The notes beneath the pieces were generated by a model. That model worked only from the letters and a program-made list of their open reading frames with translations, did not search any database and was not told the origin of the DNA. A stretch of DNA of 42,942 nucleotides. Origin: Fidelibacterota bacterium. GTDB taxonomy: Bacteria; Fidelibacterota; UBA8477; JABMPR01. The stretch is taken from NCBI GenBank assembly GCA_021736185.1, contig JAIPGJ010000010.1, positions 1-42,942 of the forward strand, written 5' to 3'. This document shows positions 10,713 to 21,669 of the stretch, one piece after another (within the stretch, counting starts at the first letter, position 1; each line of letters begins with the position of its first letter). A program made the translations under genes and the position numbers.

Positions 10713-12245
10713 ATGAATCGGCTACGATATATTGCTCTCGCTCTCATTCTGATATTTTCGGTCTCTTCGCTACAGGCGAGAAGAACGGAACTTATTCTTC
10801 AAAAAGCCTCAGATGATCGATATGTCCCAGCTATCCCGGTTTACATTATAAATCAGTACCAATATATTTCTCTACAGGGTTTGTTAGATGCCTATAAAGT
10901 ATCTGCCTTCCAAAACCCTGCCGTTCGCAAATCTGTCTTCCGCTTGGGTCAGTTGAAATTTAAAGTGACTGCCTATAACCACTACGTCATGGTTGAAGAT
11001 AAAACCTTTCAGATGTCCCATGCGGTTATTCTCTTTGATGGAGAAACCTACCTGCCCATGGATGATTTTGTTGGGATATTGAAGCTGGTTGGCCTGGTTT
11101 CCCGGGTGACTATTCTATCAGGAACGGACACAGCAGACCTGCAGGTCCAGAAAGAAACAGAATTCCAGGAGTTTTCTCCTTATGAAATATTATCTGCCAG
11201 TATTGAAGAACGGCAGAATGGTACAGTTATTCGTATTCGAACAGCCAATCGTTATGATGCCAAATCCGTCAAAGCCTGGATTAACAGGGGGGAGTGGCTC
11301 TATGTCACACTGCCAGGTGCAAAAATAAATAAGCTGGGACTCGACGAGACTGAAATCCCTCAAAATAGCAGTATTCGCGATGTGACGGCTGATCAACTGG
11401 ACGGAACCTCTCAACTGACATTTAGACTGCGTGGAACGGTGGAAGGCGTTGATGTTTTGCATCGCGATTCACCCCCGGAAATATTACTGACCCTTCGTCG
11501 TCCCTATGTCATTGATCAAGCCCACTTCCTGGAAAAGGAACGGCAGAAATGGAAATTGGATAAAATCGTTCTTGACGCAGGCCATGGTGGACATGATCCT
11601 GGCGCTCGCGGAAATGGGCTCACCGAAAAAGATATTACCCTTGATGTGGTAAAGCGCTTGGGTAAACTCATTGAAACCCGCACAGATATTGAAGTGGTTT
11701 ATACTCGGAAAACAGATGTGTTCGTGCCTCTCTGGGAACGCACAAAAATCGCCAATGAAGCAGGCGGAAAAGTTTTCCTGAGTGTCCATGTCAATGCGAA
11801 TAAGAATAAAAAGGCTTCTGGTTTTGAAACGTATTTGTTGCGACCGGGAAAAACAGATGCCGCAGTAGCAGTGGCAGAGATGGAAAATGCGGTAATAAAA
11901 CTGGAAAAGAATACGGATCAATACGACAAGTTGAGCGCGGAACAACTCATCCTGGCCACCATGGCCCAAAGCTCATTTATGCAACAAAGCGAAACACTGG
12001 CAGATCTTACTCAACGAGAATTTGATAACACATTAGTAGGTCAGAATCGCGGGGTGAAGCAGGCTGGGTTTATTGTTCTGATTGGTGCTTCCATGCCCAA
12101 CGTTTTGATTGAACTAGGGTTTATCTCAAATAGAAATGATGCGAGAAGACTCAATCAAGCTGCCTATAGGCAAAAGGCTGCCCAGGCGATTTTTGATGCC
12201 TTGATGAAATATAAAACTCGACATGAAAAGTTGTTATCTCCGTGA
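10713..12245 (+). CDS. N-acetylmuramoyl-L-alanine amidase (Amidase_3, AmiC-like)
   Basis: IVLDAGHGGHDPGARGNGLTEKDITLDVVKRL, FLSVHVNANKNKKASGFETYLL, VLIELGFISNRNDARRLN motifs; N-terminal signal peptide. Confidence 0.95.
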   Translation: MNRLRYIALALILIFSVSSLQARRTELILQKASDDRYVPAIPVYIINQYQYISLQGLLDAYKVSAFQNPAVRKSVFRLGQLKFKVTAYNHYVMVEDKTFQMSHAVILFDGETYLPMDDFVGILKLVGLVSRVTILSGTDTADLQVQKETEFQEFSPYEILSASIEERQNGTVIRIRTANRYDAKSVKAWINRGEWLYVTLPGAKINKLGLDETEIPQNSSIRDVTADQLDGTSQLTFRLRGTVEGVDVLHRDSPPEILLTLRRPYVIDQAHFLEKERQKWKLDKIVLDAGHGGHDPGARGNGLTEKDITLDVVKRLGKLIETRTDIEVVYTRKTDVFVPLWERTKIANEAGGKVFLSVHVNANKNKKASGFETYLLRPGKTDAAVAVAEMENAVIKLEKNTDQYDKLSAEQLILATMAQSSFMQQSETLADLTQREFDNTLVGQNRGVKQAGFIVLIGASMPNVLIELGFISNRNDARRLNQAAYRQKAAQAIFDALMKYKTRHEKLLSP

Positions 12246-13075
12246 ATGAACTGAACTCAGAAAAAGCCATCGGTGTCTTCGACTCAGGACTGGGAGGCAT
12301 TTCGGTTGTACGGGCCATCATCAATTTATTGCCCCACGAACATCTCATCTATTTTGGGGATACTGCGCGCGTTCCCTATGGCTCAAAATCGGAGGAGACG
12401 GTCATCCGTTTCTCACATCAAATATCATCCTTTCTCAAGGAAAAACAGGTCAAGATGATTGTTGTTGCCTGTAATACAGCCTCAGCAGTTGCTCTGGAAA
12501 GCCTGCAAAAGAATTTTAGTATTCCCATTGTGGGTGTGATTGAACCAGGTTCAGAGGCAGCGGTAAAGGTTTCAAAGCATAAGCGTATTGGTGTGATCGG
12601 GACCGCTTCAACCATCAGATCTGGAGCATATCGGACAGCGATACGATCACTTGATCCCGACATTGAGGTCATCGATCAATCCTGTCCGCTCCTGGTACCC
12701 CTGGTAGAAGAGGATTGGCCTCATGATGGAGTGGTGAGACAGGTTCTGGAAAGCTATTTAAGTACATTCCAGGAGCATAAACCGGATGCGCTTATTTTGG
12801 GTTGTACCCATTACCCCTATCTGAAATCAATTATTCAAGAAGTCATGGGACCCTCAGTTAGACTGGTTGATTCCGGGGAGGAAGTAGCGACCCGAGTCCA
12901 ACGCACGCTGGCAGAAATGAATTTACTAAACCCAGAGAGTGGAGATCCAGGCAAACACAAATTTTACGTATCGGATTTCCCCCAAAAGTTTGAAGAGATT
13001 GCTTCCAGATTTTTAGGAAGGCCCCTGGAAAATCTGTTCAAAGTTGAACTCGAAGTTCTGGAATCATACAAATAA
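12242..13075 (+). CDS. murI: glutamate racemase
   Basis: IGVFDSGLGGISVVRAI, YFGDTARVPYGSKSEET, VVACNTASAVAL, LGCTHYPYL catalytic motifs; GTG start overlapping the amidase stop. Confidence 0.96.
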   Translation: MNELNSEKAIGVFDSGLGGISVVRAIINLLPHEHLIYFGDTARVPYGSKSEETVIRFSHQISSFLKEKQVKMIVVACNTASAVALESLQKNFSIPIVGVIEPGSEAAVKVSKHKRIGVIGTASTIRSGAYRTAIRSLDPDIEVIDQSCPLLVPLVEEDWPHDGVVRQVLESYLSTFQEHKPDALILGCTHYPYLKSIIQEVMGPSVRLVDSGEEVATRVQRTLAEMNLLNPESGDPGKHKFYVSDFPQKFEEIASRFLGRPLENLFKVELEVLESYK

Positions 13076-13118
13076 CACACAGCTCTTTTATTTCGTCAAA
13101 GATTGGGAATCACTCAAA

Positions 13119-14390
13119 TTGGTAAAACCGGATTCTAGCTCAGTTTTCGAATATATCTTCGGCTTGACGGTTCCTGGAGTCAAACTCGAACTATCTCGCG
13201 TAAAAGACTTTATGGAAGTGTTGGGGAAACCATATACAGCGTATCCAGTTATCCATATCGCCGGTACCAATGGAAAAGGGTCGACAGCAGCTATGTTGGC
13301 AGCTATCCTTGGGGCATATGGTTTCAAAACCGGCTTGTACACATCACCCCATTTAGTCACACCTAATGAACGTATCAGAGTGGGGAATACCCTGGTTCCT
13401 GATGAATTTATTATCAGACACGTCGAGGAATGGCGCGACACGATCGATGCTCTGGGAATCACCTTTTTTGAAGTCCTCACCGCTCTGGGCATGGTATATT
13501 TCAAACAGGAATCAGTAGATTATGCTGTCCTGGAAACCGGCCTGGGGGGACGGTTGGATGCCACGAATGTGGTGGACCCCATTGTCAGCATCATCACCAG
13601 TATTTCCATGGATCATGAGAATATCCTGGGGGATGATCTAGCAACGATTGCCGGAGAAAAGGCAGGTATTATCAAGCCTCTGCGGCCAATCATCCTGGGA
13701 AAAAATTTCCGAGTTGTGAGACAGGTCATTGAACAAAAAAGTCAGTTGGTGGGAGCTCCCTATACTTATGTTCCTGACAGCGTCAAAATTCGACAAGTGG
13801 AAATTCAAGGGCTTTCACAGCATGTGCGGCTAAGCATAGATCATCAGACTCTTGGGGTTGACCTGCCCCTGTTGGGACATCATCAGGTGGAGAATTTTGC
13901 CAATGTGTTGGCTACCCTGAATGTGCTGGGTTTTTCTCTGGATGCTTCCATAATTCAAAAGGGCTTAAACGAAATGGTTTGGCTCGGACGCCTGCAAACC
14001 CTTCGTAAAGGTCCCCTGGTACTCTATGATGTAGCCCATAATCCGGAAGGTCTGGCGCGTCTTCTGGAATCACTCCATGAGCTTGATATGGACGATTGTA
14101 TTGTGATTGCAGCCTTTAATGCCCGAAAAAATATTCGACCCATGGTGGACATGCTGGAGCAGTGGTCTGGGGCGGTAATCTATTCCATTTTTGCAGGACA
14201 CTCAGCCCTTACCATTGATGCTCTGGAACGTATGGGCGTTCATTCTGAAGACATATCCAGAAATTTGCAGGATGCCTACGAACGTGCCCTGGAGTTGCGA
14301 TCAAGTGGGCAGCAATCCATTTGTTTTGTGGGCAGCCATTATCTGGCTGAAACTCTCTTCCCGATGTTTCAAGATGTGGAAAATTCATAA
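13119..14390 (+). CDS. folC: bifunctional folylpolyglutamate synthase/dihydrofolate synthase
   Basis: GTNGKGSTAAMLAAIL, LYTSPHLVTPNERIRV, LETGLGGRLDATNVV, YDVAHNPEGL motifs. ORF track starts at 13044 inside murI; a TTG at 13119 is a more plausible start but unproven. Confidence 0.92.
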   Translation: MVKPDSSSVFEYIFGLTVPGVKLELSRVKDFMEVLGKPYTAYPVIHIAGTNGKGSTAAMLAAILGAYGFKTGLYTSPHLVTPNERIRVGNTLVPDEFIIRHVEEWRDTIDALGITFFEVLTALGMVYFKQESVDYAVLETGLGGRLDATNVVDPIVSIITSISMDHENILGDDLATIAGEKAGIIKPLRPIILGKNFRVVRQVIEQKSQLVGAPYTYVPDSVKIRQVEIQGLSQHVRLSIDHQTLGVDLPLLGHHQVENFANVLATLNVLGFSLDASIIQKGLNEMVWLGRLQTLRKGPLVLYDVAHNPEGLARLLESLHELDMDDCIVIAAFNARKNIRPMVDMLEQWSGAVIYSIFAGHSALTIDALERMGVHSEDISRNLQDAYERALELRSSGQQSICFVGSHYLAETLFPMFQDVENS

Positions 14391-14647
14391 TATTTGCTCT
14401 ATTTAAATGATCAAATCAGATACTGTTAAACCTCCGGTTAAATTGCTGTTAAGGATAGCTTGAATAATCAGGAAATGAATTTCAGCTGATTCAATAATAA
14501 ATAAGATTTTTAATTGACAAGGTATAGGTCGGGATTAAATTCAGCTTAGCATTTCAATTAACTGAATGTGCAGTTTTCATCTCCCGGTAATAATTTTTCA
14601 CAGAAATTTAATAAAAATATCAATCACAAAAGAACAGGTTTATTCCA

Positions 14648-15901
14648 ATGAGTTTTACTTTTACCCAGCTTCTGGATAAGAAGTTGAAAGAACTGGCAGA
14701 AATTGCCCAGGAATTAGCAGTACCAGCCGTCACAGGTCAAAAGAAGATAGATCTCATCGAATCTATTATCGAAGCCCAGACCGAGAGCGAAGGCATGATG
14801 TTTTCGAAGGGTGTTTTGGAGATTTTACCCGACGGATACGGCTTCCTTCGGGATGCTGACAATAATTATCTGGCCGGTGCACATGACATTTATGTTTCAC
14901 CATCCCAAATTAAAAGATTCGGATTACGTACTGGGCAGATCGTTTGGGGGCAAGTCAGACCACCAAAGGACAATGAACGCTATTTCGCCTTGCTCAAAAT
15001 TGAGGCGATAAATTATCAGAATCCTGAGGAAGGTAGAATTGTCCCGCAATTCGATACCCTCATTCCCCTGTATCCTGATAAAAAGCTTACTCTTGAAAGA
15101 GGTCCCAAGAGCTATTCCATGAGGGTCATGGACTTACTCAGCCCAGTTGGGAGGGGGCAGAGGGGACTCATTGTCGCCCAACCCAAAACAGGAAAAACCA
15201 TTCTCCTGCAGGACATTGCCAATTCCATTATCACCAATCACTCTGATGTCACCCTGATTGTACTCCTCATTGATGAGCGTCCCGAGGAAGTGACAGACAT
15301 GCGCCGTATGGTGGATGCTGAAGTGATTGCCTCAACTTTTGATGAGCCGCCAGAACGTCATGTTCAGGTTGCCGACATGGTATTAAACAAAGCCAAATGT
15401 ATGGTTGAATTCGGGAAGGATGTCGTCATCCTTCTGGACAGCCTGACCCGCCTGGCACGAGCTCACAACGCGGTCATACCCCACAGTGGTAAGATTCTGT
15501 CGGGTGGTATTGACTCGAATGCTCTCCACCGACCCAAGCGTTTCTTTGGAGCAGCCAGAAATGTAGAACATGGCGGTAGTTTAACAATCATGGCCACTGC
15601 CCTGATTGAAACAGGGTCGCGCATGGATGATGTCATCTTTGAAGAATTCAAGGGAACCGGTAACATGGAGCTCGTACTGGACCGTCGTCTGAGTGATCGC
15701 CGTATCTATCCGGCTATTGATATCAATCGTTCTGGTACCAGGAAAGAAGAACTTCTCCTTACCAAGGCAGAGTTGTCAAGAACCTGGATCTTGAGAAAAT
15801 TGCTCAACGAAATGACCCCCATCGAAGCCATGGAATTTCTCCTTGAGCGGATGCAGCGATCAGCCACTAACAAGGAATTTATTCAAACGATGAATTCCTA
15901 G
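14648..15901 (+). CDS. rho: transcription termination factor Rho
   Basis: Rho_N, cold-shock RNA-binding and ATPase domains: [48 protein letters not shown]. Confidence 0.98.
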   Translation: MSFTFTQLLDKKLKELAEIAQELAVPAVTGQKKIDLIESIIEAQTESEGMMFSKGVLEILPDGYGFLRDADNNYLAGAHDIYVSPSQIKRFGLRTGQIVWGQVRPPKDNERYFALLKIEAINYQNPEEGRIVPQFDTLIPLYPDKKLTLERGPKSYSMRVMDLLSPVGRGQRGLIVAQPKTGKTILLQDIANSIITNHSDVTLIVLLIDERPEEVTDMRRMVDAEVIASTFDEPPERHVQVADMVLNKAKCMVEFGKDVVILLDSLTRLARAHNAVIPHSGKILSGGIDSNALHRPKRFFGAARNVEHGGSLTIMATALIETGSRMDDVIFEEFKGTGNMELVLDRRLSDRRIYPAIDINRSGTRKEELLLTKAELSRTWILRKLLNEMTPIEAMEFLLERMQRSATNKEFIQTMNS

Positions 15902-15929
15902 CTTTAAGTTAATTATAATTAAAGATCAA

Positions 15930-15961
15930 GGGCGTGGAGCCATTTCCACGCTCTTTTTTTT
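15930..15961 (+). terminator. intrinsic terminator downstream of rho
   Basis: gggcgtgga-gccatt-tccacgctc hairpin (one G-U pair) followed by an uninterrupted T tract. Confidence 0.85.
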
Positions 15962-16080
15962 ATTAAAAACTATCATATGCAATTAAGTGTCAAGTCCAGA
16001 TTATTAATCCACCTTTCCCTTGCCAAGACAGGGGGGGTGCCGATATATTGCGCGGCTTTTTAAGGAGAGGAAGAAAGAAA

Positions 16081-17267
16081 TGAGTTTTGCCAAAAGAATC
16101 AACGCTTTACAGCCCTCAGCCACTATGGCTGTGATAGAAGCTGCAGCTCGTCTGCGCGAGCAGGGCGTTGATGTTATTTCCTTTGGTGCAGGGGAACCGG
16201 ATTTCGACACCCCGGACCACATTATTGCAGCAGCAAATAAAGCCCTGGCTGAAGGACATACTCGTTATACTCCTGGTTCAGGAACAACCAGTCTTAAACG
16301 GGCCATCGCTAAAAAGTTGAAAAAAGATAATGGTCTTGATTATGAGAGCAATCAGATCGTTGTATCCAATGGCGGGAAGCACTCGCTTTTCAATATCATG
16401 ATGACTTTGTTTGAAGAAGGTGATGAGGTCGTTCTGCTTACCCCATATTGGGTGACCTATCCTGAAGTTGTCAAACTGAGCGGAGCCAAGCCTGTTTATG
16501 TGGAAACCCGTGAAGCGGATGGCTTTCAAATTAGCCGTGAACAGCTGCTCCAGGGAATGACGGGCAAGACCAAAGGGATCATTGTAAATACTCCTTCCAA
16601 TCCTAGTGGAGCCGTTCTCAATCGGGAAAGTTTACAGGCCATTGTGGATGTGGCGAAGGAAAAAGATTTATGGTTAATCAGTGATGAGTGCTATGAAGCC
16701 CTGGTCTACGGTGGGGAACATTTGAGTCTGGCTGGATTTGAAGGGGCCTATGAGAAGACCATTACCGTCCAAACCATGTCCAAAGCTTTTGCAATGACAG
16801 GTTGGCGAATGGGTTATTCGGCTTCCTCAAAGGAACTTGCCTCAGCCATGGGCAAATTTCAGGGTCAGGCAACAGGTTGCCCCAATTCAATTGCCCAGTA
16901 TGCCTCAGAAGTAGCCCTCACAGAAGAACCGGTATTTCTTGATGGATGGCGGGCACAATTCATTGAGCGTAGGAACTATATGGTGAAAGCGCTTAATCAA
17001 ATGCCTGGTATTAGCTGTCTCATGCCAGAAGGCGCCTTTTACGCATTCCCAAAGGTTTCAGATCTCTTCGGGAAAAAAGCTGCTGGTTTTGAAATAAAAG
17101 ATGACACTGATCTGACAAATTATTTATTGGATGTCGCCCATGTTACCGTTGTCCCTGGCTCAGCTTTTGGAGCTGCGGAACATATAAGATTGTCCTATGC
17201 AACATCCATGGACGCCATTAAAACAGGCCTGGGCAGATTTGCCGAAGCCGTCGCTAAATTGAATTGA
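16081..17267 (+). CDS. pyridoxal phosphate-dependent aspartate aminotransferase (class I)
   Basis: [62 protein letters not shown] lysine region [18 protein letters not shown] track starts at 16020; Met at 16081 fits the family. Confidence 0.94.
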
Positions 17268-17286
17268 TGAAGGGAGTACCCATAAA

Positions 17287-17499
17287 ATGAAACCAGGAAT
17301 CCATCCTAAATACGAGTTGCACAAGGTTACCTGTGCCTGCGGGAATAGTTTTGAGACCTATACAACTGTCGGTGAACTGCATATAGAAATTTGCAATGCA
17401 TGTCATCCATATTTTACGGGCAAGCAGAAATTGCTCGATACGGCTGGTCGTATTGACAAATTCCGTAAAAAGTATGGAACTGCTGAAAAAGCGAAGTAG
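17287..17499 (+). CDS. rpmE: 50S ribosomal protein L31 (zinc-binding form)
   Basis: [63 protein letters not shown]. Confidence 0.97.
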   Translation: MKPGIHPKYELHKVTCACGNSFETYTTVGELHIEICNACHPYFTGKQKLLDTAGRIDKFRKKYGTAEKAK

Positions 17500-17517
17500 A
17501 TAGTTATTAAAGCTGTT

Positions 17518-18513
17518 TTGATGCCCAAACGCTCACTTCGCGTTTTCATTCAGGCATTCCTCACCGCCCAGCAGACTATTCTGGTTGGTGGGCAGGCTAT
17601 CATCGAAGGTGTGATGATGCGAGTGCCTGGTGCTTATGCTATTGCTGTGAGGAATCCCAAAGGCGAGATTGTTACCAGACGTCAGGAATTCACCTCTCTC
17701 ACAGAAAAAATTGCCATTTTGAAAAAGCCGGTGCTGAGAGGCATGATTGCTCTTTTTGAATCCATGAAAATGGGTATTGGTACGCTCAACGAATCTGCGG
17801 AAATTGCCTACGAGGAAGATCACTCAGCAGAGCTGACGCTGAAGGATAAAGTATTGTCCACACTTGGGACCTTGCTGGCCCTGGGAATTGGCCTGGGTCT
17901 CTTTTTTGTTACCCCGCTCTTCGTTACGGGCAATCTGCTTCATCTTTCAGAAACTGCTTTTACTTTCAATGTGGTTTCAGGGATTATCAGAATAGCTCTG
18001 TTCCTGCTATATCTCTGGGGGATTTCGCTCCTGGATGATGTGAAGCGCCTCTTTCAATATCATGGAGCTGAGCATAAAGCAGTCTATACCTTTGAAGCTG
18101 GCAAGCAACTGGATCTTGATTCTGCTAGACCCTTCCAAACCCAACACCCGCGTTGTGGAACCAGTTTCATTTTTATCGTGCTTTTATCTTCCATTATCAT
18201 GTTTGCCCTGATCGACAGCGTTGTGAAACTCTTCGCTGGCGAAATGACCTTACAGATAAGGTTGCTGACTCATCTGCCACTCATCCCATTGGTGGCTGGT
18301 GTGGGGTACGAAATATTGAAGCTGAGCTCAAAATACCGTCATATTGCCTGGGTGAGAGCATTATCGGCTCCCGGAATCTGGCTGCAGAATATCACAACCA
18401 GCGAGCCTGATGATGACCAGCTCACAGTTGCCCTTGAATCACTCAAGTTTGCCTTTGGCGATGATCTGGAGAAATATCAGGGTAAATCATTTGTGGCTGA
18501 GGCCATTGACTAA
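17518..18513 (+). CDS. DUF1385 domain-containing protein (YqhQ-like membrane protein)
   Basis: [53 protein letters not shown] motifs characteristic of YqhQ. Confidence 0.93.
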   Translation: MMPKRSLRVFIQAFLTAQQTILVGGQAIIEGVMMRVPGAYAIAVRNPKGEIVTRRQEFTSLTEKIAILKKPVLRGMIALFESMKMGIGTLNESAEIAYEEDHSAELTLKDKVLSTLGTLLALGIGLGLFFVTPLFVTGNLLHLSETAFTFNVVSGIIRIALFLLYLWGISLLDDVKRLFQYHGAEHKAVYTFEAGKQLDLDSARPFQTQHPRCGTSFIFIVLLSSIIMFALIDSVVKLFAGEMTLQIRLLTHLPLIPLVAGVGYEILKLSSKYRHIAWVRALSAPGIWLQNITTSEPDDDQLTVALESLKFAFGDDLEKYQGKSFVAEAID

Positions 18514-19577
18514 TGTTGCTGGATAAACTTCCTGAACTAAAGAGAAAGTTTAAAGAACTCGAAGATCAACTTTCTGATCCAGAGCTCATGGCCAATAATC
18601 GGGCCTATGCAAAAATTGCCAGGGAGCACAATGAGTTATCGCATATTTTAAAAGTTTTCCACAAGTATGAAGAACTCATGGTCAGTATCGATGAGGATGA
18701 ATCCATCCTCCATGGTGAAGATGACGAGCTTAAAGAGATCGTTCGTGAAGAGCTGGACGGTCTTCACGAACAAAGAGCCCAACTCGAAGAAGATTTAAAA
18801 ATTTTACTGATTCCCACGGACCCAGTTGATAGCGGCGCTGCCATTCTGGAAATCCGAGCAGGTGCAGGTGGTGATGAAGCAGCCTTATTTGCCATGGATC
18901 TGGTTCGTATGTATATGCGTTATGCAGAAAACAATAATTGGAAGTATGAATTTATAACTCATAGTGAGATCGGTGGCGGAGGAACCAAAGAAGCCATTAT
19001 TCAGGTTACTGGTGAGAATGCATATGGTACGCTGAAATTTGAGAGTGGCGTCCATCGCGTTCAACGTATTCCGCAAACTGAGAGCAGTGGCAGAATTCAC
19101 ACATCCGCTGCCACCGTAGCTGTTTTACCCGAGGCTGAAGAAGTTGATATTGAAATCAATGCAGGTGATCTGAGAATCGATACCTTCCGCGCCAGCGGTG
19201 CTGGTGGACAGCATGTCAATAAAACTGAATCTGCAATTCGAATCACCCATATGCCATCTGGCATGGTGGTGTCATGTCAGGATGAATCTTCCCAACATAA
19301 GAATAAAGACAAAGCGATGAAGGTTCTGCGAGCCCGCTTGTTGGCTGCTGAGCGTGAAAAGCAGGACAGCCAAGTTGCTGCCATGCGTAAAACACTTGTG
19401 TCAACGGGCGATCGAAGTGCCAAGATTCGGACCTACAACTATCCACAGGGTCGGGTAACCGATCACCGCATAAATTTGACCTTGTATCGTTTGGAAGAAA
19501 TTACCAATGGTGATCTTTCCGAGCTTCATGAAAAACTCGTGGCTGCGGAGATGGTCAATCGACTGGAGTCACTCTGA
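18513..19577 (+). CDS. prfA: peptide chain release factor 1
   Basis: [24 protein letters not shown] motif; RF1 N-terminal coiled coil; TAATG overlap with yqhQ. Confidence 0.97.
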   Translation: MLLDKLPELKRKFKELEDQLSDPELMANNRAYAKIAREHNELSHILKVFHKYEELMVSIDEDESILHGEDDELKEIVREELDGLHEQRAQLEEDLKILLIPTDPVDSGAAILEIRAGAGGDEAALFAMDLVRMYMRYAENNNWKYEFITHSEIGGGGTKEAIIQVTGENAYGTLKFESGVHRVQRIPQTESSGRIHTSAATVAVLPEAEEVDIEINAGDLRIDTFRASGAGGQHVNKTESAIRITHMPSGMVVSCQDESSQHKNKDKAMKVLRARLLAAEREKQDSQVAAMRKTLVSTGDRSAKIRTYNYPQGRVTDHRINLTLYRLEEITNGDLSELHEKLVAAEMVNRLESL

Positions 19578-19579
19578 GC

Positions 19580-19996
19580 ATGAGTTCCTCTCGATCAATG
19601 CGTACCTGGCGGAAATTTCACAGATATACATTTGGTTATAGTAAGTGGGTGAGTTTGATCTCAGTACTCTTGCTGATTATTATTTCGATTACCGGGATAC
19701 TTCTCATTCACCAGGATGACTTGAAGTCCATCCAGACAACTCGAGTTCCCCTGAGTCTGCTGCCAGATCATTATGAAAATCGACTGGAGACCACCCGAGA
19801 TAGGCAGGGAACCAAAGATCTATTTACAGAAGATAGAAGTGTACCTCTGCGATGGGTGATACTTGATCTTCATACAGGCGACTTTTTTGGAAAATACGGG
19901 TTTCTCCTTTATGATCTCATGGCAGTGATTATACTTGTCATGGGGAGTACCGGGATTTACATGTATTTTAGAATTAGAAAAAACAGCACATTGTAG
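19580..19996 (+). CDS. PepSY-associated TM helix domain protein
   Basis: 138 aa, two TM helices (WVSLISVLLLIIISITGILLIHQDD; LMAVIILVMGSTGIYMYFRI) flanking WVILDLHTGDFFGKYG, typical of PepSY_TM proteins. Confidence 0.8.
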   Translation: MSSSRSMRTWRKFHRYTFGYSKWVSLISVLLLIIISITGILLIHQDDLKSIQTTRVPLSLLPDHYENRLETTRDRQGTKDLFTEDRSVPLRWVILDLHTGDFFGKYGFLLYDLMAVIILVMGSTGIYMYFRIRKNSTL

Positions 19997-20007
19997 AAGG
20001 GATTCAT

Positions 20008-20505
20008 ATGTTTAAACGCACACAAATTATTGTTTTACTTGTCTTAAGTTTTGGACTAATAGCTTGTAATTCAGAAAATGCAGAAGTGAGTGGTGATCAA
20101 TTTGGACAGAATCTGAGTTTAGCCAAAGTTCTTCCTGTGGCAGAGGTCTTTACCCAGGCTCAGGAGCTCAATGGTCAAATGGTTCGTGTCTCTGGCACCG
20201 TTACAGATCTCTGCAAACATAAAGGTTGCTGGATGCAGGTCAGTGATGGGCAGAATGTCCTGACCGTTCGATTTAAGGATGAAGCCTTTATTATCCCTGC
20301 CAATGCCGTGGGTCGGAGCGTCGATATGGAGGGGTTGTTTATCGTGGAAAAAGTCTCGAATCCTTTAGGGTCGCATCAGGCATGTGCTGAGGGTGGCGAG
20401 CATTCTGGCGAAGGTGCCTGCGAAAGTGAACGCGCTGAAAAGAGTGTCCAAAAGGTATCCGATATGCGTTATACCATGGTTTCAACAGGCTTGGTCCTGT
20501 CGTAA
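20008..20505 (+). CDS. DUF4920-like lipoprotein (OB-fold)
   Basis: Lipobox LSFGLIAC; VRVSGTVTDLCKHKGCWMQVSDGQNVLTVRFKDEAFIIPANAVGRSVDMEG. Confidence 0.78.
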   Translation: MFKRTQIIVLLVLSFGLIACNSENAEVSGDQFGQNLSLAKVLPVAEVFTQAQELNGQMVRVSGTVTDLCKHKGCWMQVSDGQNVLTVRFKDEAFIIPANAVGRSVDMEGLFIVEKVSNPLGSHQACAEGGEHSGEGACESERAEKSVQKVSDMRYTMVSTGLVLS

Positions 20506-20538
20506 ATATTATTTCAATCTGTAACGACTGAATAGGAA

Positions 20539-21150
20539 TTGCATCAAATCAATCGTGAGTTGACAATTGAAGAGACGCCGGAGCTAATCCAGGCAGCCCG
20601 AGATGGAGATAGGAAGGTACAGTCCCAGTTGGTGAACATGTACTCTTCCCGAATTTATAATCTGGGACTACGCATGCTGAGAAATAATGAAGATGCTGAA
20701 GATATGCTTCAGGAAACCTTTATTACAGCATTTGAGAAAATTCACACCTTTAAGGGGAATTCAAGTTTTTATACCTGGATTTATCGGATCGGTGTGAATA
20801 TCGCTCTTGGCAAATTGAGGAAGCAATCCAGGATGCAGATATCCTATTCTATTCAGGAACCAGATTTTGAGAATCTTCACGGTTTGAAAATTTCAGATTG
20901 GCCGGAGTATATTGAAACCAAAGTTTCAGATGAAGAATTCAGGATCGCCCTCAAAGTTGCTTTGGACGATTTGGATGAAAAATATCGATCAGTATTTGTT
21001 CTCAGGGATCTGGAAGAGCTTTCAACCTCAAAAACAGCCGAGATGCTGAAGCTTTCGGAAAGCAATGTGAAAGTCAGACTTATGCGGGCCAGACTCTTTT
21101 TGAGAGACCGGATGACTACCTTTTTAAAGCGCGAAGGTTGGTTGGTATAA
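20539..21150 (+). CDS. ECF-type RNA polymerase sigma factor (sigma-70 family)
   Basis: Region 2 LGLRMLRNNEDAEDMLQETFITAFEKIHTFKGNSSFYTWIYRIGVNIALGKLRK; region 4 LDDLDEKYRSVFVLRDLEELSTSKTAEMLKLSESNVKVRLMRARLFLR. TTG start. Confidence 0.94.
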   Translation: MHQINRELTIEETPELIQAARDGDRKVQSQLVNMYSSRIYNLGLRMLRNNEDAEDMLQETFITAFEKIHTFKGNSSFYTWIYRIGVNIALGKLRKQSRMQISYSIQEPDFENLHGLKISDWPEYIETKVSDEEFRIALKVALDDLDEKYRSVFVLRDLEELSTSKTAEMLKLSESNVKVRLMRARLFLRDRMTTFLKREGWLV

Positions 21151-21401
21151 TGAAACCGAAACATGATGTAGAGCTGCAAAAGAAAATCTGTCTCGATTTC
21201 GGAGCAGATATTGGCTCTGAATTATGCCAGGAAGTGGGCTTGCTGATGGAAGAATGTCCAGAGTGCAAAGTTTACTACGACACCATGCAACGTTCCGTAA
21301 AATTGTACCGGATTGTGGAAAATGAATGTAATCTTCCCAAACCAGTTTCAGAACGACTCTTCAAAGTTTTGAATTTAGATAATTTGAAGAAGGATGCATA
21401 G
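21150..21401 (+). CDS. putative Cys-rich soluble anti-sigma factor (ZAS-like)
   Basis: 83 aa, TAATG overlap with the sigma gene; cysteines at residues 14, 26, 36, 39, 60 including MEECPEC; no TM segment. Confidence 0.55.
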   Translation: MKPKHDVELQKKICLDFGADIGSELCQEVGLLMEECPECKVYYDTMQRSVKLYRIVENECNLPKPVSERLFKVLNLDNLKKDA

Positions 21402-21404
21402 CAG

Positions 21405-21659
21405 ATGGCAATATTGACAGCACAGGATAAAAAAGTAATCATGTTCACGACCCCAACCTGTTCGCACTGCACAACAGCAAAGCGATATTTGCGGGAAAAG
21501 GGGATTAAGTTTAAAGAAATCGATGTGAGCAGAAATCAAAAAGCTGCTCAAGATATGTTTAGAAAAACAGGGCAACAGGGCGTTCCTCAATTGTGGATTA
21601 ATAATCGTCCAGTCGTTGGCTTTGATAGAAATAAAATCAATACTTTATTAGGTTTATAG
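21405..21659 (+). CDS. glutaredoxin (NrdH/YruB-like) family protein
   Basis: VIMFTTPTCSHCTTAKRYLREKGIKFKEIDVSRN...TGQQGVPQLWINNRPVVGFD; CxxC plus cis-Pro. Confidence 0.92.
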   Translation: MAILTAQDKKVIMFTTPTCSHCTTAKRYLREKGIKFKEIDVSRNQKAAQDMFRKTGQQGVPQLWINNRPVVGFDRNKINTLLGL

Positions 21660-21669
21660 GAGAATAAAA

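Noticed and set aside
11484-11969. 161-aa minus-strand ORF opposite the amidase
   Set aside because: Entirely antisense to a strong Amidase_3 gene; no domain or start signal seen.
13088-13504. 138-aa minus-strand ORF opposite folC
   Set aside because: Overlaps the conserved P-loop region of folC; antisense shadow ORF.
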